Below, piece by piece: positions 24,038-27,939 of a DNA stretch of 27,939 bases. Made by a program: the position numbers and the translations under genes. The notes beneath the pieces are model-generated. The model worked only from the letters and a program-made list of their open reading frames with translations. It made no database searches and was not told the origin of the DNA. The stretch lies in NCBI GenBank assembly GCA_963653535.1, contig CAVJWU010000019.1:1-27939 (forward strand), given 5' to 3'. This stretch comes from UBA3210 sp963653535. Lineage in GTDB: Bacteria > Bacillota_I > Bacilli_A > RFN20 > CAG-449. Every line of letters starts with the position of its first letter. The first letter of the stretch is position 1.

Positions 24038-26360
24038 AGAAAATCAAATTGAATTACTCGCTCCAGCTGGATCAAAAGAAAGTTTTTTTGCTGCGATTAA
24101 TGCAGGAGCGAATGCAGTTTACTTAGGCGGTAAACTCTTTTCTGCGCGAGCTTATGCTTCTAATTTTGATAATGAAGAATTAGCTTCTTTAATTAAGTAT
24201 GCACATATTCATAATGTTAAAGTTAATATCACATGCAATACATTAATATTTGATGATGAATTTGATGAATGTGTCAAATTTATTGATTTTCTATATAAAC
24301 ATGATGTTGATGCAATCTTAATTCAAGATTTAGGTTTAGCTTCTTATTTACATAAGACTTATCCTTCTTTAGTTCTCCATGCTTCTACTCAACTTAATGC
24401 TCATAACGTTAATGAAGCGAAAGCTTTAATTAATCTAGGTTTTAAAAGAATTGTTTTAGCTAGAGAAGTAAGCATTGAAGAAGCAAAGAAAATTAAAGAA
24501 CTAGGTGTAGAAGTAGAAGTGTTTGTTCATGGGGCCTTATGTGTATCTTATTCTGGGAATTGCCTCATGTCATCTTTTATTGGCGGAAGATCAGGTAACC
24601 GTGGTAGATGCGCTCAACCATGTCGAAATGAGATGCGAGTAGTTGGTAATTCTAAAATAAGCGATAAGTTTGCTTTATCAACTAAAGATATCTGTAGTAT
24701 CTCTTATCTAGATGAATTAATTGAGTTAGGGATTGATTCATTAAAGATTGAAGGAAGAATGAAAAGAGAAGAATATGTTTATAAAGTTGTTTCTTCTTAT
24801 CGAAAAGCTCTTGATGCATATTATGAAAAGAAAGAAGTTTCTTTAGAAAAAGACATTGAAGAAATGAAATCACTTTTTAATCGTGGTTTAAGTAAATCTT
24901 TCTTATTCAATGAATCGAGAACTACTTCACTTAATCAAAAGACATCTTCTCATCAAGGTATTCACTTAGGTAAAGTTGTTAAGATTGAAAAAGATTATAT
25001 CTACATCTCTTTAGATGATGATTTGAGTTTATTTGATGGCATTAGATTTAATAATGAATATCAAAATGGTCAAGAAGTACAAAAGATGTTCGTTAATTCT
25101 AAAGAGGTAACATCTGCTTATAAAGGCCAAGTGGTTAAACTAAAATCTTACAAGATTAAAGCTAATGTTAATGAAGAAGTAATTAAAACGACTTCTAAGA
25201 AACTAATAGATGAAATAGATAAAGTTATTAATGTTGAAAAGAAAACACCTCTTAAAATGCTTTTTAAAGCGAAAATCGGGGAAGCTTTAGAAATAAGCTT
25301 TATTGCTTTAGGTAAAAAGGTAAGTATTGAAGGTGAAGTAGTTAATAAATCTATTTCTTCACCAATAACAAAAGAAACTATTATTAAGCAAATAGGAAAA
25401 CTAGGAGAAACTTCTTTCTACTTAGAAGAATATGATATTGATATCGATAACGATATTTTCATCTCGTTAAAATCATTAAATGAATATCGAAGAAAACTTG
25501 TATCTTTATTAGAAGAACAATTAAATAATTTTAATTCATATCCGTTAGATAATATTAATAAATACCCTTATTCAAATGTTATTTCTCAAGCGAGTGAATT
25601 TTCTTATTACGTCCAAGTAGAAAATAAAGAACAATATGAAGTAGTAAAGGATTATCCTTTTACAAAGATTTTCATTCAAAATAAGAATCTTTTTAACGAA
25701 TTAAAAGATGATGATAGGGTAATAAATACTTTAAATCGTATTGAACATTTTAATGATATAAATGTTCCTTCTAGAAGTGTAATATCTTATTTAAAAATTC
25801 TTGATGGTAAAAATGATATATTTACTTCTCCTTATTTTAATTTAGTTAATTTATATGCGTTAGATTTTATTTATTCATTAGGTATTAATGAAGTTATCTT
25901 ATCTTATGAACTTGATAAAGAACATATTGAGATGATGATGAAAAAGTATTTTTATGCGTATCGCGTTTATCCTAAAGTCAGTTTACCAATATATGGCAAA
26001 ATCGATTTAATGATTATGAAATCTTGTCCTATCGCGAATAGTGAAGGAATAAAAAAAGATCATTGCAATATGTGTAAGAAACATGAATATCATTTAGTTG
26101 ATGGAATAAATAATAAATATGAGATGCTTCATGATGAAGCATGTACAACAAGGATTTTATCAACTAATACTTTATATTTACTTGATAAGATTGAAGAAAT
26201 TAAACAATTGCATATTTCTCATGGTGTTATTTATTTTACTAGTGAAGAAAGAGAATTAGTTGAACTTATTTGTAAACAGATATTTTCTTTCGATAAAGTA
26301 AGTAAAAATGAATTACCATTTAAAATTACTACGGGACACTTTTATAAAAAAATCTTATAA
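24024..26360 (+). CDS. U32 family protein, RlhA-like (23S rRNA hydroxylation)
   Basis: A 778-residue protein of the U32 'peptidase' family. A TIM-barrel-like N-terminus begins IELLAPAG and contains the U32 signature EVFVHGALCVSYSGNC (165-180). Cys173, Cys180, Cys196 and Cys200 (GRCAQPC) form the conserved set thought to hold an iron-sulfur cluster. The central and C-terminal parts (about 390-778) fit the DUF3656-containing long form, as in E. coli RlhA, which hydroxylates C2501 of 23S rRNA; tRNA-modifying TrhP/TrhO relatives are shorter. A late CPIAN...CNMC phrase is also usual in the long form. Protease activity is unlikely. ATG 24024 has AAAGGA 10 bases upstream and overlaps the previous gene by 14 bases; the TTG at 24021 is less likely. 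Confidence 0.85.
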   Translation: MSINKENQIELLAPAGSKESFFAAINAGANAVYLGGKLFSARAYASNFDNEELASLIKYAHIHNVKVNITCNTLIFDDEFDECVKFIDFLYKHDVDAILIQDLGLASYLHKTYPSLVLHASTQLNAHNVNEAKALINLGFKRIVLAREVSIEEAKKIKELGVEVEVFVHGALCVSYSGNCLMSSFIGGRSGNRGRCAQPCRNEMRVVGNSKISDKFALSTKDICSISYLDELIELGIDSLKIEGRMKREEYVYKVVSSYRKALDAYYEKKEVSLEKDIEEMKSLFNRGLSKSFLFNESRTTSLNQKTSSHQGIHLGKVVKIEKDYIYISLDDDLSLFDGIRFNNEYQNGQEVQKMFVNSKEVTSAYKGQVVKLKSYKIKANVNEEVIKTTSKKLIDEIDKVINVEKKTPLKMLFKAKIGEALEISFIALGKKVSIEGEVVNKSISSPITKETIIKQIGKLGETSFYLEEYDIDIDNDIFISLKSLNEYRRKLVSLLEEQLNNFNSYPLDNINKYPYSNVISQASEFSYYVQVENKEQYEVVKDYPFTKIFIQNKNLFNELKDDDRVINTLNRIEHFNDINVPSRSVISYLKILDGKNDIFTSPYFNLVNLYALDFIYSLGINEVILSYELDKEHIEMMMKKYFYAYRVYPKVSLPIYGKIDLMIMKSCPIANSEGIKKDHCNMCKKHEYHLVDGINNKYEMLHDEACTTRILSTNTLYLLDKIEEIKQLHISHGVIYFTSEERELVELICKQIFSFDKVSKNELPFKITTGHFYKKIL

Positions 26361-26387
26361 AATGGTGTAATAAAATTATCAAAAGTT

Positions 26388-26408
26388 TATAATGTTGGAG
26401 TTAGGAGG
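26388..26408 (+). promoter_or_regulatory. Possible -10 box and strong ribosome site before M18 gene
   Basis: TATAAT (26388-26393) could be a -10 box, though no convincing -35 is found and no terminator separates the previous gene. TTAGGAGGT (26401-26409) is the closest match to a full Shine-Dalgarno in the window and points to high expression of the next gene. Confidence 0.35.
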
Positions 26409-26416
26409 TATTAACT

Positions 26417-27784
26417 ATGTATAATAAAAACGTTTGGACAAGTTATTCAGAAGAAGAACTTAACAAATTAATGGCTTTCGCAGAAGGCTATAAAAAATTT
26501 ATCTCTAAAGGTAAAACTGAAAGAGAATGCGTAAAACTCGCGACTGAAGAAGCAGAAGCAAAAGGATTTAAAAACATTAAAGATGTTAAATCTATTTCTG
26601 CAGGGGATAAGATTTACGCGACTAATAAAGGAAAGAATATCGCTTTATTTGTTATTGGTAAAAAGGATGTTGAAGAAGGATTAAGAGTTTTAGGAGCTCA
26701 TATTGATTCACCTAGACTTGATATTAAACAAAATCCTTTATATGAACAAAATAAATTTGCGTTACTTGATACTCATTATTACGGCGGAATTAAAAAATAT
26801 CAATGGGTCACAATTCCTTTAGCTCTCGTTGGTGTTGTTTGTAAGAAAGATGGTACAACAGTTTCTATTTCTATTGGTGATAATGAAGGTGATCCAGTTG
26901 TTGGTATTTCTGATTTATTAATCCATTTATCCGCGGATCAAATGCAAAAGAACGCCGCTCATGTTATCGAAGGAGAAAACTTAGATTTAACCTTAGGTTC
27001 TATGCCTTTAAAAGATGTTGAAAAAGATGGCGTTAAAGCAAATATTTTAAAATTATTAAAAGAAAAATATGATATTGATGAAGAAGACTTCTTAAGTGCA
27101 GAAATTGAAGTTGTTCCTGCTGGTGAAGCTAAAGATTATGGTCTAGATAGATCGATGGTTGCAGGATATGGTCATGATGATAGAGTTTGTGCTTATTCAT
27201 CTATGGAAGCTGTTATGGATGCAGGTGTTTGTGACTATACTACATGCGCTATTTTAGTTGATAAAGAAGAAATTGGTTCAGTTGGTGCAACAGGCGCTCA
27301 ATCAAAATGGTTTGAAAATGTTGTCGCTGAATTAATTAACTTACAAACTTCATATACAGATTTAAAATTACGTCACGCATTTACAAATACTAAGATGTTA
27401 TCAAGTGATGTTTCTGCTGGATTTGATCCACTTTTCGCTAGTGTAAATGATCCAAAGAACTCAGCTTATTTAGGTAATGGTATTGTCTTTAATAAATATA
27501 CAGGCGCAAGAGGTAAATCTGGCTGTAATGATGCAATGCCTGAATATTTCGCTCAAATTAGAAATGTTATGGATGAAAATAACATTCATTTCCAAACTGC
27601 TGAACTAGGTAGAGTTGACCAAGGTGGCGGCGGAACTATCGCTTATATTTTAGGTAACTATAATATGAATGTTATTGATGCCGGTGTTCCAGTACTTAAC
27701 ATGCATGCACCAATGGAAATCATCTCTAAAGCTGATTTATTTGAAGCATATAAAGCATATATCGCATTCTGCAAAAATATTTAA
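26417..27784 (+). CDS. M18 family aminopeptidase (aspartyl aminopeptidase type)
   Basis: A 455-residue cytosolic dodecameric-type metallopeptidase that trims N-terminal residues, often acidic ones. Family motifs in order: AHIDSPRLD with His95 and Asp97, DTHYYGGIKKYQW, GHDDRV with Asp254/Asp255, DKEEIGS with Glu284/Glu285, and NMHAPME with His430. These give the two-metal site. The length is typical of the family (about 430-480). TTAGGAGGT supports ATG 26417. It lies 56 bases after the U32 gene without a terminator between, so it may be both co-transcribed and read from its own promoter. The UUCG hairpin after its stop ends the unit. With the aminopeptidase P gene upstream it fits intracellular peptide recycling. 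Confidence 0.94.
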   Translation: MYNKNVWTSYSEEELNKLMAFAEGYKKFISKGKTERECVKLATEEAEAKGFKNIKDVKSISAGDKIYATNKGKNIALFVIGKKDVEEGLRVLGAHIDSPRLDIKQNPLYEQNKFALLDTHYYGGIKKYQWVTIPLALVGVVCKKDGTTVSISIGDNEGDPVVGISDLLIHLSADQMQKNAAHVIEGENLDLTLGSMPLKDVEKDGVKANILKLLKEKYDIDEEDFLSAEIEVVPAGEAKDYGLDRSMVAGYGHDDRVCAYSSMEAVMDAGVCDYTTCAILVDKEEIGSVGATGAQSKWFENVVAELINLQTSYTDLKLRHAFTNTKMLSSDVSAGFDPLFASVNDPKNSAYLGNGIVFNKYTGARGKSGCNDAMPEYFAQIRNVMDENNIHFQTAELGRVDQGGGGTIAYILGNYNMNVIDAGVPVLNMHAPMEIISKADLFEAYKAYIAFCKNI

Positions 27785-27806
27785 AAAGAGCCTTCGGGCT
27801 CTTTTA
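27784..27806 (+). terminator. Terminator with UUCG tetraloop
   Basis: AAAAGAGCC (27784-27792), loop TTCG, GGCTCTTTT (27797-27805). The stem is GC-rich with a stable UUCG loop and ends in T residues. The symmetrical A and T arms could let it work on both strands, although no opposing gene is seen. Confidence 0.95.
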
Positions 27807-27823
27807 AATTGCTTATAAATTTA

Positions 27824-27852
27824 TTGCATTTTCTATAATTATTTTTTATACT
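27824..27852 (+). promoter_or_regulatory. Promoter of tRNA-Glu gene
   Basis: TTGCAT (27824-27829) and TATACT (27847-27852) are separated by exactly 17 bases. The start point would fall 2-4 bases before the mature tRNA end at 27862, giving a minimal 5' leader. The sequence between them is AT-rich as expected. Confidence 0.7.
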
Positions 27853-27861
27853 TGATGTGCT

Positions 27862-27938
27862 GGTCTATTGGAGAAGTGGCTTAACTCAGCGCCCTCTCAA
27901 GGCGCCATTCACGGGTCCGAATCCCGTATAGATCACCA
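27862..27938 (+). tRNA. tRNA-Glu (anticodon CTC)
   Basis: The full cloverleaf can be drawn. Acceptor GGTCTAT (27862-27868) pairs with ATAGATC (27928-27934), one pair being G-U; the discriminator is A and CCA (27936-27938) is encoded. The D arm is GAG/CTC with GG in the loop. Anticodon stem GCGCC/GGCGC encloses CTCTCAA, giving anticodon CTC at 27896-27898, which reads GAG. T stem ACGGG/CCCGT encloses TCCGAAT. The overall pattern matches Firmicutes tRNA-Glu. The T loop has C where position 55 is almost always T (pseudouridine). More tRNAs may follow, since the window ends one base after CCA. Confidence 0.93.
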
Positions 27939-27939
27939 T

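Noticed and set aside
24024..26360. Secreted collagenase or virulence protease
   Set aside because: U32 proteins are often named so, but there is no signal peptide and the cysteine set and DUF3656-like part match the RNA-modifying RlhA type.
333..27784. Use of the Mycoplasma code with TGA as tryptophan
   Set aside because: All conserved Trp positions checked are TGG, and no gene needs read-through of TGA to complete a domain.
1..27939. CRISPR array, insertion sequence ends, phage genes or rRNA
   Set aside because: No regularly spaced direct repeats, no transposase or integrase motifs and no rRNA-like stretches were found.

Overview
The window comes from a low-GC Gram-positive bacterium (Firmicutes/Bacilli or a walled relative of the Mollicutes). 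The evidence is very AT-rich DNA, short GGAGG-type ribosome sites, U-tailed hairpin terminators, lipoproteins with a lipobox followed by a serine tract, and Firmicutes-type copper and drug-export modules. Tryptophan is read from TGG and no internal TGA is needed, so the Mycoplasma code is not used. All 17 main genes end in TAA. Every gene lies on the + strand. A gut-type uncultured Bacilli/Erysipelotrichia-like lineage is my best guess from style alone, not a firm assignment.

Layout. (1) 1-284: decayed start of an AAA_14/DUF4143-type ATPase, with Walker A visible and the frame broken. (2) 285-3497: a copper operon, csoR-copA-small HMA protein. A CsoR-type inverted repeat lies between the -35 and -10 boxes. 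CopA carries an HMA domain at each end, and the C-terminal one has its own ribosome site and ATG, so it could also be made as a free CopZ-like chaperone. (3) 3573-7430: a two-gene signalling module. The first protein is a STAS domain fused to a kinase-fold domain. The second is a membrane sensor with HAMP, PP2C phosphatase and HATPase domains. Together they hold the parts of a partner-switching relay, but no sigma factor is encoded nearby. (4) 7434-17234: five large secreted lipoproteins. Four form one transcript and the fifth has its own leader and terminator. They carry GLUG-like, InlB/Flg_new-like and Big-like surface repeats, and two share a C-terminal module that I cannot name. (5) 17265-21681: a MarR repressor with a perfect operator on its own promoter, followed by a heterodimeric multidrug-type ABC exporter with one degenerate ATP site. 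(6) 21715-27806: a peptide and housekeeping block of aminopeptidase P, a nicotinamidase-like hydrolase, a U32/RlhA-like protein and an M18 aminopeptidase. (7) 27824-27938: a tRNA-Glu(CTC) with its own promoter.

How the parts may work together. Copper enters CsoR regulation and leaves through CopA. The MarR/ABC unit is a self-contained efflux module. The two signalling proteins probably report an external stimulus to a STAS-based switch; their position next to the lipoprotein genes makes control of surface proteins a reasonable but unproven guess. The most unusual points are the two-protein partner switch, the nested CopZ start, the shared lipoprotein module, and similar inverted repeats just upstream of the ribosome sites of three transcripts.
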